Assembly (NCBI RefSeq): GCF_001485475.2 | Contig: NZ_DF977001.1 | Span: forward strand, 62,001 to 126,000 | DNA: 64,000 nt | DNA from: Tepidanaerobacter syntrophicus | GTDB taxonomy: Bacteria > Bacillota > Thermosediminibacteria > Thermosediminibacterales > Tepidanaerobacteraceae | Direction of reading: 5' to 3' | Shown: piece after piece, positions 16,866 to 26,878 of the stretch | Numbering within the stretch: the first letter of the stretch is position 1 | Layout of the letters: each line of letters opens with the position of its first letter | Made by a program: the position numbers and the translations under genes | Notes under the pieces: generated by a model | What the model was told of the DNA's origin: nothing | Seen by the model: only the letters and a program-made list of their open reading frames with translations | Databases searched by the model: none

Positions 16866-18775
16866 TGCAATATCTCTTCCTTTGCGGTATCGTCAGGTAA
16901 TTTTATATATGTCATAGCCGACATCATCCCTGAAAGCATCCAAAAAGCCATAACAATTCGCGGACTGTACCACACATAATCAAACAAGCCGTGAAACAGG
17001 TGGCCAAGCAGACCTGTTGCAATACCTGCTAAAACGTATGACATTTTCCAAGGACGCTCTATGCTGCTTAAAGCTTGAGAAAACCCGCGAAAAGCCATCC
17101 ATATCAGAGCAAAAACCCCTATAATTCCCATTTCAAGTGATATTTGAAGGTAAAGGTTGTGGGCATGGACAGCCGATGCACCTGCGATCATGTAATTTCT
17201 GTAAACTAACGCAAAAGCTGTAGACCCTAGGCCTACCCCTGTCAGCCAATAATCTTTAAACATCCTTAAAGCCGCAGTCCAAATTGTTAGTCTATACAGA
17301 TTTGAGCTGTCTTCTAGGCTGCCGATGCTTGCTATCCTTTCATAAACAACAGATGGCAAGAATGCAGGGGCAACAGCGGCAGCTGCAATTATTAAAATTA
17401 AAATTACCGGCGCCTTTAGAAGCGAGAAAATAACTACGCTTGCTGCAAGTCCTAGCCATGCTCCTCTTGAAAATGTCAATATAAGACATAAAAATGATAA
17501 TCCAAGAACGCCGAGCACTACTACTTTTTGTCTAAATTTATCCACTGCAAAAAAAAGTCCAAGAAAAATAGGTATTGTAAGCCCTAAATATTCGCCTAGT
17601 ACATTTGGATTTTCAAGTGTTGCATAAACTCTTGTCTCAAGTTCAGGAAACTGTTTTACGTCCACCCACGCGGCAGCAGTTGGAACCTTTACAAAAAAAT
17701 ATTGGTATATACCCATTAAGGAAATTGCTAATACCGACATCGCTAAAGCAATAAGCATTCTCTTTATAGTTTTCGGATTGCGAAATAGGATTTGGGAAAT
17801 GTAAAATAACATAAAATATATCAGATAGAGAGGAAGAACCTTTAAGCTATCTCCTCTTGCAATAGAAAATATTGCCGCTATAACCGCTGTTATGAGAAAT
17901 AAAATCGCAGGTAAAACGTTGGCCGGCATGCCATCTTTGAATCTGTACTTATCATTTAGCACTACTGCCAAAAATGTAATTCCGATAATTCCGGCTGTAT
18001 ATGTAGTAGGTGCCAGAGGAAGTAAAAAACCGGCAAGATAAAGCCCAATAGCGGGCCATAAGTATATAAGAACAGAACCGCACAAAGCACCGAAGATTTT
18101 TATAAAAATAGTTTTTGTAAGAAAATAATACAATATGCCGATAAATATTCCCAGCAAAGCTAAAACACGCTTATCTCGGACTGATATTTCGCTTAAAGAA
18201 GTCTGATTTTCTGGTATGCGCTTATCATTTGTATCAAAAATCCAATCAACTACCTTATAGATGATACTAGAGCCCAAAATGGAATCTAAAGATGCGGTAG
18301 AATAAAGAATAAAAAATATGGCGCACAGAAACAGTATTTGGGATACAAGCGTTTTAACCGCAAGTCCTTCTAAAAAAACTTTTAAAGCCAAAACAGCAAA
18401 ACTAGAGGGCAAAAAAATATAAGCTGTTGCAATAAGCGGAGTCTGAATAAAGGTATTAATTGCCTTAAGAACAGTTTCTACTAAAAAGCTGCTTTTTATT
18501 GCATCGTTAGCTAGGTCTATAAGTGTATTAATCGGATGGCTTAGTCTTAAGACCGGAGATATAATTTTACTATTTTCAATAGCTTCATTATCCCAATTTC
18601 TATATGTAAAAATTGCCCTTAATCCACTGTTTCTAAATGCCTTTAAAACAACATCGCCCAACTTTCGCAGAGCTTTATAAAAAGAGCTGTTCTCATACAA
18701 AGATGATTGAAAAAGACGTTTAAGTATATTAATTATTATACTATTTTGTATTAAGGAGCTTAAACTGTTTTCCAC
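16862..18775 (-). CDS. O-antigen ligase/polymerase-like membrane protein
   Basis: This 637-residue multi-pass protein has an O-antigen ligase (Wzy_C) domain in the C-terminal half, around ENPNVLGEYLGLTIPIFLGL, LTFSRGAWLGLAASVV and GVGLGSTAFALVYRNYMIAGASAVHAHNLYL. The first 200 residues are an added region with a hydrophobic stretch near 115-165. The family polymerises or ligates undecaprenol-linked glycans on the outer face of the membrane. Here it probably polymerises the secondary wall polysaccharide. GTG start after AAGGAGG. The downstream glycosyltransferase is translationally coupled. Confidence 0.85.
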   Translation of the reverse strand: MENSLSSLIQNSIIINILKRLFQSSLYENSSFYKALRKLGDVVLKAFRNSGLRAIFTYRNWDNEAIENSKIISPVLRLSHPINTLIDLANDAIKSSFLVETVLKAINTFIQTPLIATAYIFLPSSFAVLALKVFLEGLAVKTLVSQILFLCAIFFILYSTASLDSILGSSIIYKVVDWIFDTNDKRIPENQTSLSEISVRDKRVLALLGIFIGILYYFLTKTIFIKIFGALCGSVLIYLWPAIGLYLAGFLLPLAPTTYTAGIIGITFLAVVLNDKYRFKDGMPANVLPAILFLITAVIAAIFSIARGDSLKVLPLYLIYFMLFYISQILFRNPKTIKRMLIALAMSVLAISLMGIYQYFFVKVPTAAAWVDVKQFPELETRVYATLENPNVLGEYLGLTIPIFLGLFFAVDKFRQKVVVLGVLGLSFLCLILTFSRGAWLGLAASVVIFSLLKAPVILILIIAAAAVAPAFLPSVVYERIASIGSLEDSSNLYRLTIWTAALRMFKDYWLTGVGLGSTAFALVYRNYMIAGASAVHAHNLYLQISLEMGIIGVFALIWMAFRGFSQALSSIERPWKMSYVLAGIATGLLGHLFHGLFDYVWYSPRIVMAFWMLSGMMSAMTYIKLPDDTAKEEILQ

Positions 18776-18855
18776 CTACAAGCCTCCTTTAAGCCCTCTA
18801 AAAATCAACGATTTCTGTATATTTACTCCTAGAGATAGTAATCAAACCTGTTTTG

Positions 18856-19335
18856 CTAGAAATTTATTTCCATTACAGTTGATGTTACAGAGTAAATATT
18901 TGTCTTGATTTGCAAAGATGTTCCAATGCGGATTTCGTTGCTGCCAAGAACGATTGCATTTTCATTTACAGAACCTGTTCCCTTTACTGTAATATAAACA
19001 TCTTTCAACACCGGATTCGGATATACAACAATACGCCCATCAGCAGTTTCTACTAATGTTTCTGAAGGTTTTACTTCTACATTGGTAACCTTTCCTAAAA
19101 CACCATTGGTTTTTGTCTCTTTTACTGTATCCCCTACTTTAATAACATCTGCAGTAGCATCTTTTACTTCTTTGACATACAGCACTGCCTCAATATCCTT
19201 TGCTTGAGAACCTACAGAACTTTGATGTATCTTTGTGCCAAATCTTGCTACAACCGCCAGGATAACCAAAATAACGAGCAAATCTATGATATTTATCAGG
19301 CCAAAAATCCTGCCCTTGTTATCTATTATGTGCAT
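18856..19335 (-). CDS. DUF4330 membrane-anchored protein
   Basis: This 159-residue protein has a short N-terminal DNKGRIFGLINIIDLLVILVI segment. The DNKGRIFG motif and the single following helix define DUF4330. The rest should lie outside the membrane as beta-rich sequence. Its function is unknown to me. It overlaps the end of the glycosyltransferase gene upstream by 17 bases and the ATG at 19335 follows GAGGAGG, so it belongs to the polysaccharide operon. Confidence 0.82.
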   Translation of the reverse strand: MHIIDNKGRIFGLINIIDLLVILVILAVVARFGTKIHQSSVGSQAKDIEAVLYVKEVKDATADVIKVGDTVKETKTNGVLGKVTNVEVKPSETLVETADGRIVVYPNPVLKDVYITVKGTGSVNENAIVLGSNEIRIGTSLQIKTNIYSVTSTVMEINF

Positions 19336-20464
19336 TTTTTTCCTCCTCAATTAGTTGATAATAAATTTTTAATACCTGATTAGTCATGCTTTCAATTGAA
19401 AAATATTTTGCAACTTCTTCTCTTCCAAAACTTCCCAACCTTTTCCGAAGCTGTTCATCGCTCAGCAGTGTTTTTATTGCGGAAGCAATATTTTCTGAAT
19501 CTGTTGTCATGCTTGAACCCCTGCCACTAAAATTATGTTTTTTAGCCAGCTCAAAGTTTTCAGGTTTCAAAATCCCCATAAATCCCGCTTCACCCGCTAT
19601 TATAACAGGTTTTTCCATTGCCATAGCTTCTAAGGCCACTCTCCCCACTCCTACTGCCACATCTGCCATATTCATAATTTGCGGAGTATCAAGCCTTGCG
19701 CCTGTAACAATGACACTGTTTTCTGGGGCTTTTTCGTTATATTGATTGGCCATCTTTGCAATTGATTCATATTTGTCCCCTTCCCCTACGACTATCAGTT
19801 TTACGTTTGGGAAACTATCTTTTATTTGAGGAAGGGCTTTTATAAGCCTTAATGCAATTTCGCCGCGGGCTCCCATTAGACGGCTGATATATACGATTTT
19901 TAAATCCTCATGTTTCAGCCCTAATTGTTTTTCCACAGGCGACGAATCAATACTAGGGTCAAATTGTTCTAAGTCAATGCCGTTGGGTATTACAAAAATT
20001 TTATCCGGATTAACTTTAAATCCTGCAATTAAATGTTTTTTCACATCTTCGCTGACTGCAATAACCTTTTGGCCCCAGGCACTGATTAGTCCCATACCCC
20101 ATCCCGTAGAATAAATTCCGTGAGATGTAGTTATATATGGACAACCCGTTAGGACGCTTACCCACTGAGATACCCAGGCCGGTATACGCGCATGGGCATG
20201 AATTATATCAACCTTATGTTTTTTTACAATAGCCGTCAATCCTTTTATAGAAGACGCTAAAGCCATCGGAGATTTTTTGTCCAGCGGCAAAGTATAATGC
20301 TTTATGTCATTGCTCTCCAGGAATTCAGTCAATTTGCCTCCGTGGGAAGCAACGATAACTTCGACCCCTCGTTTTTTTAATTGTTTGGCCAGAGAAATAA
20401 CATGAGTTTCGGCTCCGCCGGCATCAAGAGCCATCAAAGCCAATAATACCGTAAGTTTCTCCAT
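19319..20464 (-). CDS. GT4-family glycosyltransferase
   Basis: This 381-residue GT-B enzyme has LLALMALDAGGAETHVISLAKQL, DIIHAHARIPAWV, FVIPNGIDLEQFDP, KIVYISRLMGARGEIALRLI and VGVGRVALEAMAMEKPVII. The last motif departs from the usual ExxG form, having VGRVALEAMA. Its position at the head of the run to csaB implies a role in the same surface glycan. The donor sugar is unknown. Confidence 0.88.
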   Translation of the reverse strand: MEKLTVLLALMALDAGGAETHVISLAKQLKKRGVEVIVASHGGKLTEFLESNDIKHYTLPLDKKSPMALASSIKGLTAIVKKHKVDIIHAHARIPAWVSQWVSVLTGCPYITTSHGIYSTGWGMGLISAWGQKVIAVSEDVKKHLIAGFKVNPDKIFVIPNGIDLEQFDPSIDSSPVEKQLGLKHEDLKIVYISRLMGARGEIALRLIKALPQIKDSFPNVKLIVVGEGDKYESIAKMANQYNEKAPENSVIVTGARLDTPQIMNMADVAVGVGRVALEAMAMEKPVIIAGEAGFMGILKPENFELAKKHNFSGRGSSMTTDSENIASAIKTLLSDEQLRKRLGSFGREEVAKYFSIESMTNQVLKIYYQLIEEEKNAHNR

Positions 20465-20532
20465 TAAAATAGCCTCTCTCTCCGAGGAATTTGCTAAAAA
20501 AAGTATACCATCATAATAAAGTAAAGTAAAGT

Positions 20533-20988
20533 TTACTGCTCTAATGTGTAATTTCCTCTGACAAGCACTACAACATTATCATTCTCTGCCTTCATCCCTC
20601 GGCCGTCCTCTCTTGGAACAATAAGAAGATGGTTTTGGGATATATTCTCGCCATTTACTATATCTTTTCCTTGTGTAACATCTGCCAGACCTCCGTTGCC
20701 ACTGTCTACGGCAGTTGCAATTCCGCTTCTTAAAATCATTTCGGTGCCTTTATCACCTAAAATGTGCTGCCCCTTTTCCATATAAACTATTTCTAGGCTG
20801 GCAGAATTACCGCTTTTAGAATCAACATACTGCTTTAAATCAGCCAAGACTTTGTCTACATAACTTTTTGTAACTACCGGATCAGCTTCAGAACCAGGCT
20901 CTGCTACATCTGCTTTAACATTGATACTAAATACCAAAACAGCCGCTAATGCTATTAAAAGAATTGATAATCTAGAAATTCTTCTCAT
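20533..20988 (-). CDS. Exported protein of unknown function
   Basis: This 151-residue protein has a clear signal peptide (RRISRLSILLIALAAVLVFSINVKA, cleavage likely after KADVA or near it). The mature part begins acidic (EPGSEADPVVTKSYVDKVL), continues with a short coiled segment, and ends in beta-rich sequence (HLLIVPREDGRGM, NVVVLVRGNYTL). I do not recognise a named domain. Starting at the ATG at 20988 gives the TTGGAGG site a 7-base spacing; the ATG at 20994 is too close. It lies between the UbiB gene and the glycosyltransferases. Confidence 0.75.
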   Translation of the reverse strand: MRRISRLSILLIALAAVLVFSINVKADVAEPGSEADPVVTKSYVDKVLADLKQYVDSKSGNSASLEIVYMEKGQHILGDKGTEMILRSGIATAVDSGNGGLADVTQGKDIVNGENISQNHLLIVPREDGRGMKAENDNVVVLVRGNYTLEQ

Positions 20989-21009
20989 TTTCATGCCTCC
21001 AAATATTTT

Positions 21010-22680
21010 TTACATTCTGCCTGTGCGAAGTATAGAAATAATGAGCCAAACCCCCAGAAAACCTGCAATAATAAATCCTGCAACTCCAAGCAAAGGATAA
21101 TTATAGAAAAACGGCCCAACATTTGCCTGAATTATAAGGGATGAGCCAATTATTAATGCAGCCACTATCAGGCTAAAAACTAATCGATTTACCATTTTAT
21201 GAAGTTCGATAATAACCTTTGAGGTTCCCGGGGTATCAAAATCGATTTTGATGCTGTTAATCTTTGTGCGCTGATATAATCCATTAATAAGCTTTGGGAT
21301 AAGCATAAGGGATTTATTAAATTCTTGCATTGTCGAAACTGCACTCTGTGCTAAATACTCAGGGCTGTAACGTTGCCGAAGGAGCCTTTTTGCAAAAGGT
21401 TTTGCGGTTTCAAATATGTTAAAATCGGGACATAGCTCAAGCCCCACACCTTCTATTGTTATGATTGCTTTTAAAAGAAGGGTGAAGTTTGACGGTAAAA
21501 TTATCTTATATTTTGCAACAATAATAAAAACCTCGTTTAAAAGTTCTGATGCATTTACGTCTTTTAACTCTTTTCCATAATATCGGTCAAGTAAATCCTC
21601 AATATCCAACTCCATTTTCGAAATATCCGGCTCTTGTTCAGACTGACTAATTTCAAGAAGCACATCAGTAATTTTTTTGACGTCTTTATTTATTATCCCA
21701 ATCATTAAGTCCGCAATCTTATCTTTGGTATATTTATCAATTCGCCCGACTATGCCAAAGTCTATGAACACTATCTTACCGTCAGGCCTTATTATTATAT
21801 TGCCAGGGTGCGGATCGGCATGAAAAAATCCATGTATGAATATTTGCTTCATCATGGCTCTTGCGCCGTTTTCAGCAATCTTTCTTTTATCTAAATTGTT
21901 TTCTGATGCACTATCCAGTTCACTTATCTTATATCCACGAATATATTCCAATGTTAATATCTTCTTAGATGTAGCTTCCCAATAAACTTTTGGAACATAA
22001 ATTGTCTCATCGTCTTTAAAATTTTGCCGGAACTTATCTATATTGTAACCTTCTCTTGTAAAATCTAATTCCTTATGCATTGCATCTGCAAATTCCTCAA
22101 TTTTACCAACCGGATCATATATTTTCGCTTCTGGAATATGCTTTTCTACCAATCGTGCAAGATTAAGCATAATTTCCAAATCAGCGTTCACTATTTCTTC
22201 TATCCCTGGCCTTCGAATTTTAATAACAACCTCATCACCATTTTTCAGAACCGCTTTGTGGACTTGTCCAATCGAAGCAGCGGCCAATGGTTCTTTATCA
22301 ATAACTAAAAATATATTTCTCATATTGCCGCCAAGTTCTTCTTCAATTTCAGCTTTTGCCTCATTAAAATCAAAAGGTGCAACATTGTCTTGCAACTTTT
22401 TAAGTTCTTTTATATAATCTGGCGGAAGCAAGTCAGGTCGAGTACTTAAAACCTGTCCAAGCTTTACGAAGGTAGGGCCAAGTTCTTCTAGCATCATAAC
22501 AATCTTTTGCGGCGTTGTCAGTTTGCCGGAAGGATCTATGTTTTTTTGTTTAAATCCTTTAGGCATAATTATGCCGACTTTTTCGACAAGGTAACCAAAT
22601 CCATATTTTATCAATACATTCATTATTTGTCTGTATCTTTTGGCCTGATGGTAAGTTGAGCTAATTTGACTCTTGAACAA
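21010..22680 (-). CDS. ABC1/UbiB family atypical kinase
   Basis: This is a UbiB-type protein of about 556 residues. It has the KxGQ motif in TFVKLGQVLSTRPDLLP, the Ala-rich loop AAASIGQVHKA, VVIKIRRPGI, the HGFFHADPHPGNI catalytic segment and VFIDFGIVGR, then two C-terminal transmembrane helices. The family is needed for isoprenoid-quinone or lipid homeostasis in other bacteria; its substrate in an anaerobe is unclear. The frame opens at a GTG (22695) lying inside the GGGAGGG ribosome site, so the TTG at 22680 is the better start. Confidence 0.88.
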   Translation of the reverse strand: MFKSQISSTYHQAKRYRQIMNVLIKYGFGYLVEKVGIIMPKGFKQKNIDPSGKLTTPQKIVMMLEELGPTFVKLGQVLSTRPDLLPPDYIKELKKLQDNVAPFDFNEAKAEIEEELGGNMRNIFLVIDKEPLAAASIGQVHKAVLKNGDEVVIKIRRPGIEEIVNADLEIMLNLARLVEKHIPEAKIYDPVGKIEEFADAMHKELDFTREGYNIDKFRQNFKDDETIYVPKVYWEATSKKILTLEYIRGYKISELDSASENNLDKRKIAENGARAMMKQIFIHGFFHADPHPGNIIIRPDGKIVFIDFGIVGRIDKYTKDKIADLMIGIINKDVKKITDVLLEISQSEQEPDISKMELDIEDLLDRYYGKELKDVNASELLNEVFIIVAKYKIILPSNFTLLLKAIITIEGVGLELCPDFNIFETAKPFAKRLLRQRYSPEYLAQSAVSTMQEFNKSLMLIPKLINGLYQRTKINSIKIDFDTPGTSKVIIELHKMVNRLVFSLIVAALIIGSSLIIQANVGPFFYNYPLLGVAGFIIAGFLGVWLIISILRTGRM

Positions 22681-22870
22681 GAAAAACCCTCCCACCCATG
22701 ATGACTCTATTTTATCATACCTAAAAACAATTATCTAATTTAAAAAGCAATTATCAGCAGGTTAATAAAACTAATTTCAGCACTGAATTTATCGATTGGA
22801 TAACCTCAGCCTTTAATTTTTTTGTTTTTTGTAATATACTTGTAGTAATTTAGCAGAAGGAGTGTAGCTT

Positions 22871-23821
22871 ATGCCATTGGTAACATCAAAAGAAATGTTT
22901 AAGAAGGCGTATAAAGGCGGGTATGCCATAGGCGCATTTAATGTCAACAATATGGAAATAATACAGGGTATTGTTGAGGCAGGCAAGGAGGAAAATGCTC
23001 CTCTTATCTTGCAGGTATCTGCCGGCGCTAGAAAATATGCCCAGCCGGTCTATCTTAAAAAGTTAGTGGAAGCAGCGGTCGAATACAGTGGTCTGCCAAT
23101 AGTCCTTCATCTAGACCACGGTGACAGTTTTGAAATATGTAAGGCTTGCGTCGACGATGGCTTTACTTCAGTAATGATTGACGGTTCAAAATATCCTTTT
23201 GAAGAAAATATTGCACTTACAAAAAAAGTTGTGGATTATGCCCATTCAAAAGGAGTTGTAGTGGAAGCTGAGCTAGGCAGGCTTTCAGGGATTGAAGATG
23301 CTGTAAGCGTATCAGAACGAGATGCCGCTTTTACAGATCCGGATGAAGCAGTAGAATTCGTAGAGCGCACAGGTGTGGACTCCCTTGCAATTGCTATCGG
23401 CACAAGCCATGGAGCCTATAAGTTTAAAGGAGAACCTAGGCTTGATTTTGAGCGCCTAGAAAAAATCTCTAGCATGTTGCCTAATTTCCCACTTGTTTTG
23501 CACGGTGCCTCATCTGTACCGCAAGAATTTGTTGAGATTTGCAATAAATATGGTGGCCAGATTCCCGGTGCAAAGGGAGTACCGGAAGATATGCTTAGAA
23601 AAGCAGCTGAAATGGGTGTTTGCAAGATAAATATAGATACGGATTTACGTCTTGCCATGACTGCATCTATTAGAAAGTATTTGGCAGAAAATCCATCTCA
23701 TTTTGACCCTCGCCAATATTTAGGACCCGGCCGGGAAGCAATAAAGCAAATGGTAATACATAAGATGAGAGATGTCTTGGGTTGCAGCGGAAAGGCTCCT
23801 GAAAGTATTTCTTCCTTATAG
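22871..23821 (+). CDS. fba: Class II fructose-1,6-bisphosphate aldolase
   Basis: This 316-residue zinc aldolase has GAFNVNNMEIIQGIVEA, the metal-binding HLDHGDSFEICKACVDDGFTSVMIDGS region, VEAELGRLSGIED, IAIGTSHGAYKF, LVLHGASSVP and CKINIDTDLRLA. It cleaves fructose-1,6-bisphosphate to dihydroxyacetone phosphate and glyceraldehyde 3-phosphate, or runs in reverse. A related sugar such as tagatose-1,6-bisphosphate cannot be excluded. It is a single gene on the plus strand with an AGAAGGAG ribosome site and its own terminator. Confidence 0.93.
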   Translation: MPLVTSKEMFKKAYKGGYAIGAFNVNNMEIIQGIVEAGKEENAPLILQVSAGARKYAQPVYLKKLVEAAVEYSGLPIVLHLDHGDSFEICKACVDDGFTSVMIDGSKYPFEENIALTKKVVDYAHSKGVVVEAELGRLSGIEDAVSVSERDAAFTDPDEAVEFVERTGVDSLAIAIGTSHGAYKFKGEPRLDFERLEKISSMLPNFPLVLHGASSVPQEFVEICNKYGGQIPGAKGVPEDMLRKAAEMGVCKINIDTDLRLAMTASIRKYLAENPSHFDPRQYLGPGREAIKQMVIHKMRDVLGCSGKAPESISSL

Positions 23822-24247
23822 CAGTGACATTAGGTAAATAGAAAATATTTTTTCTAGCGCTCAAAATGACAGTAAATCGAGTACGGGTTATCTTCCCGCT
23901 GGTTAGGCGATGGGGTTTCTTTTGACCCATCGTAAACATGCCGGACGAACAATCAAGCTCTGCTAAAATTCCACTTAGCAGAGCTTTTTATTAGATACGC
24001 TTTACTTACAAAGCTAATTTAGGTAGTGCTCATACAAAGCCACTTTGTGTAGCTTTGCAGAAGTAACCATGCCTTGTAGTAAAGGCAGTTTTTCTACTTA
24101 AATTTTGAGATACATAGTTTTTTAGTTTAGAAATATATGTAGTTTTTTCTTTCAGCTTAGAAGGATTTAGTATTTTTGCATAGAAATGAGTATAATATGA
24201 AATATATGGAAACGTAAATTGATTTTAATCCTCAGGGGGATTTTGAT
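23822..24247. other. Intergenic region with a terminator
   Basis: The 426-base gap holds the aldolase terminator and a short stretch (about 23857-23874, GCGCTCAAAATGACAG) resembling the end of a widespread interspersed repeat related to the one at 63375-63480. No gene is supported. A TATAAT at 24191-24196 may be the -10 box of the peptidase gene. Confidence 0.4.
23955..23991 (+). terminator. Terminator after fba
   Basis: An 11-bp perfect stem, AAGCTCTGCTA (23955-23965) with TAGCAGAGCTT (23976-23986), is followed by TTTATT. Confidence 0.85.
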
Positions 24248-25777
24248 TTGAAAAAATTTGTTGCATTTGCTTTGGTAATAATTGCTTTGTTTTTGATATT
24301 CTTATTTGCAAAAAATATTTTTATGCTTTCTATGACGCAGTCTCCTTTAAGCCAAGTGCCAGATAAATCTCAAGAAACTTACTCTGCTCAAGCAATTCCC
24401 GAAAGGAATATATATGCTATCGATGCTGAATATGACGGAAAAGATAAAATAAAAGCTGTCATGGACTTTACTTGCGTAAATAAAACAGAAAAGGTATATG
24501 ACATACTTTATTTTCATCTTTATCCTAATATTTTTTCCAGTCCTTCCAGAGTTCCTTTTTTTAAAGGCGACCTTTCCCGCGTTTTTCCGGAAGGATTTAG
24601 CTATGGCGCCATCCAGATAAAGCAAGTTAAGCAGAAAGATAAAGATATTAAATGGTCTTTTGAAGAAGGCGGCGAAATACTGAAATTATTTCTAGCCGAA
24701 CCTATATCTGCCGGCAATTTCTCAAACTTACATATGCAATTTGAAGTTACTATACCAAAAGCGCGCTTTCGCTTTGGATACCAGACATTTGGAAATGATA
24801 AAATAACTGTATCATTGGGTAACTGGTACCCGATTCTTGCGGTAAATAACGGTGGAAAATGGAGTTTGGAAAAGCATTACGCTATCGGTGACTGCACTTA
24901 CAGTGATATGGCCGATTACAAGGTAAGCATAACAGTACCTAAAGATTTTGTTGTTGCGGCTTCCGGCTCTTTGGAAAAAAATGAAGTTCGAAGTAATAAA
25001 GTTGTTTATATTTACTCTATAGACAACATTCGAGAATTCGGCGCAGCTATAAGCAACAACTATCAGACCTCATCTGACGAAATCGATGGGATAATTATAA
25101 CATCTTATTTTTATCCGGAAGATAAGGAAGGCGGATTTATGGCACTGAATATCGCAAAATATGCCTTGGGAATCTTCAATGAATCTTTTGGCAAATACCC
25201 ATACCCGGAGCTTCGAATAGCCGAAGCCAATTATTATCCGGGAGGAATGGAGTTTCCTACTTTTATAATGATGGATAATGCGAAATATACTCAATCAAAT
25301 ATTTCAAATCTTTCCCTTGAAAGGTCCACCGCCCATGAAGTAGCTCACCAATGGTGGTATAACTTAGTAGGAAGTAACCAAATAACCGAACCCTGGTTAG
25401 ATGAAGGAATCACTGAATTTTCCACTCTATACTATTTTGAAAATCGCTACGGAGCTCCCGGCAAAGATTCCTACTTTGAAAAATTTGTAATAGGCTCAAA
25501 AGATTTTGTTATAAAAAACCGCTCACACATGTTAGACCCCCTTCCGGCTTTTAAAAGTCAGCAAGATTATTTTTCTACTGTATATATTGGCGGCGTGCTG
25601 TTTTATGATGATTTAAGAAATCAAATCGGCAAAGAGAATTTATTGGACTTTTTTAGGTCTTACTGCGAAACCTTTAAATATAAAAATGTCACGCTTAGGG
25701 AGTTTGAAGAATTCCTTAAAGATAAAAAATATGAAGCTCTTGATGAGAGCTTCTATAAAAAATGGTTTAATCCGTGA
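24248..25777 (+). CDS. M1-family metallopeptidase, membrane-anchored
   Basis: This 509-residue gluzincin has one N-terminal hydrophobic segment (about residues 4-25) that should anchor or export it. An aminopeptidase-N-like beta domain follows. The catalytic domain has GGMEFPTFI in place of the GAMEN exopeptidase motif and HEVAHQWW at about residue 363, with the third zinc ligand Glu 18 residues on (WLDEG). It probably trims peptides at the cell surface. The start is TTG, set by an AGGGGGA site. The 3' end overlaps the convergent L,D-transpeptidase gene by 11 bases. Confidence 0.88.
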   Translation: MKKFVAFALVIIALFLIFLFAKNIFMLSMTQSPLSQVPDKSQETYSAQAIPERNIYAIDAEYDGKDKIKAVMDFTCVNKTEKVYDILYFHLYPNIFSSPSRVPFFKGDLSRVFPEGFSYGAIQIKQVKQKDKDIKWSFEEGGEILKLFLAEPISAGNFSNLHMQFEVTIPKARFRFGYQTFGNDKITVSLGNWYPILAVNNGGKWSLEKHYAIGDCTYSDMADYKVSITVPKDFVVAASGSLEKNEVRSNKVVYIYSIDNIREFGAAISNNYQTSSDEIDGIIITSYFYPEDKEGGFMALNIAKYALGIFNESFGKYPYPELRIAEANYYPGGMEFPTFIMMDNAKYTQSNISNLSLERSTAHEVAHQWWYNLVGSNQITEPWLDEGITEFSTLYYFENRYGAPGKDSYFEKFVIGSKDFVIKNRSHMLDPLPAFKSQQDYFSTVYIGGVLFYDDLRNQIGKENLLDFFRSYCETFKYKNVTLREFEEFLKDKKYEALDESFYKKWFNP

Positions 25778-26567
25778 TTATGACCGGAGTTCCCCGAGGC
25801 ATGCTATTATAAAACCATAGGGCATCATCAAGGGAAAGACGTATACATCCGTGAGATGCTTTTTGACCTAGTTTTTCTGCCTCTTCTTCAATAATCTTTT
25901 TATTTTCATCAAAGGGAACGCTGTGGAATAAATAGTTGTTGTTAAATCTTACCCAATAGTAGCCAACTTGTTTGTAATTAGGACTATAAAAAGAATCTCC
26001 TCTTTCACCTATACGATATAAGCCTTCAGGGGTGCTGCAATTATTTTCATCTAGACCGGTTGAACAGGAAAAAGTTTTAATAATTTTATCATTTTCGTAA
26101 ATATCTACCTTTTGTTCGCTTAAATCAACTATTACCCCAAATTTTTCATTTAAATCAACTTCCTGTATGTATTCTGTGGGAACAAAACCACAAATTGGTT
26201 TCATTGTTCTATAGTCTCTGCATTTCACTTCTGTATATCCATTATCCAAATTTTTTATAATTTCTACATTTACCAAGTCTCCATAGACTACACCTAAGCT
26301 TTTGGAATCTGAAGACGGCAGCTCTCTGATATTAATGGCTGTTATTTCATTGGCTTTTAAGACGGTTATCTTACTTGGAAACTTACTTAATGGTTTTGGT
26401 TCAATCTCTTGCAATATACCAATTTCCGGTTTTTCCCATATGATATTTTCTGATTCTGCACTTTCTGTCAAGGGTGGAGAAAACTCAGTTTTTTCTTTGA
26501 TTATCCACGGCATCATTGCAGCTAGGGTCAGTATAATCAAAGAAATAATCACTTTAGTAGGCTTCAA
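25767..26567 (-). CDS. L,D-transpeptidase with N-terminal SH3-like domain
   Basis: This 266-residue protein has an N-terminal membrane helix (about 6-23), an SH3-like region (about 70-130, with INIRELPSSDSKSLGVVYGD) and a YkuD catalytic domain. The catalytic signature is SHGCIRLS with the nucleophile at about Cys241. Such enzymes form 3-3 cross-links in peptidoglycan or attach proteins to it. TTG start after GAGGTG. It is transcribed towards the M1 peptidase gene, and the two stop regions overlap, so each mRNA covers the other's 3' end. Confidence 0.88.
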   Translation of the reverse strand: MKPTKVIISLIILTLAAMMPWIIKEKTEFSPPLTESAESENIIWEKPEIGILQEIEPKPLSKFPSKITVLKANEITAINIRELPSSDSKSLGVVYGDLVNVEIIKNLDNGYTEVKCRDYRTMKPICGFVPTEYIQEVDLNEKFGVIVDLSEQKVDIYENDKIIKTFSCSTGLDENNCSTPEGLYRIGERGDSFYSPNYKQVGYYWVRFNNNYLFHSVPFDENKKIIEEEAEKLGQKASHGCIRLSLDDALWFYNSMPRGTPVIITD

Positions 26568-26878
26568 GTCTACACCTCATTGCTTTTAAGTCTTAACAAC
26601 TCTATGATTGCACTACATCAAATAATATCATACTTTTCTACAAATATCATTACACATTAATCTATTTACGATGCCATTTAAGACAAAAAAGCAGCACAGC
26701 TTATGTTTCAAAGCGGCTGCTTGAAAAATTTGTATTTACTCTTATAAATAAAACCATGCAGATAAGATGGTTTTTTGTCACTAGGTTATTAATATAATAG
26801 TTTTAGATTTTTTTCGGGGCTTTTATGCATTATGCATCGGTCAATTTTTTAATTATTTCATCCAGGTGAAAAAATAAA
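26568..26878. other. Intergenic region, promoter and weak hairpin
   Basis: This 311-base AT-rich gap separates the L,D-transpeptidase start from the gltX stop. It contains an AAGCAGC / GCTGCTT hairpin (26689-26722) with A/T-rich flanks on both sides, a possible terminator for gltX. I see no gene. Confidence 0.35.

Noticed and set aside
23416-23939. Minus-strand frames within and after fba
   Set aside because: They overlap a clear aldolase gene and show no start signals.
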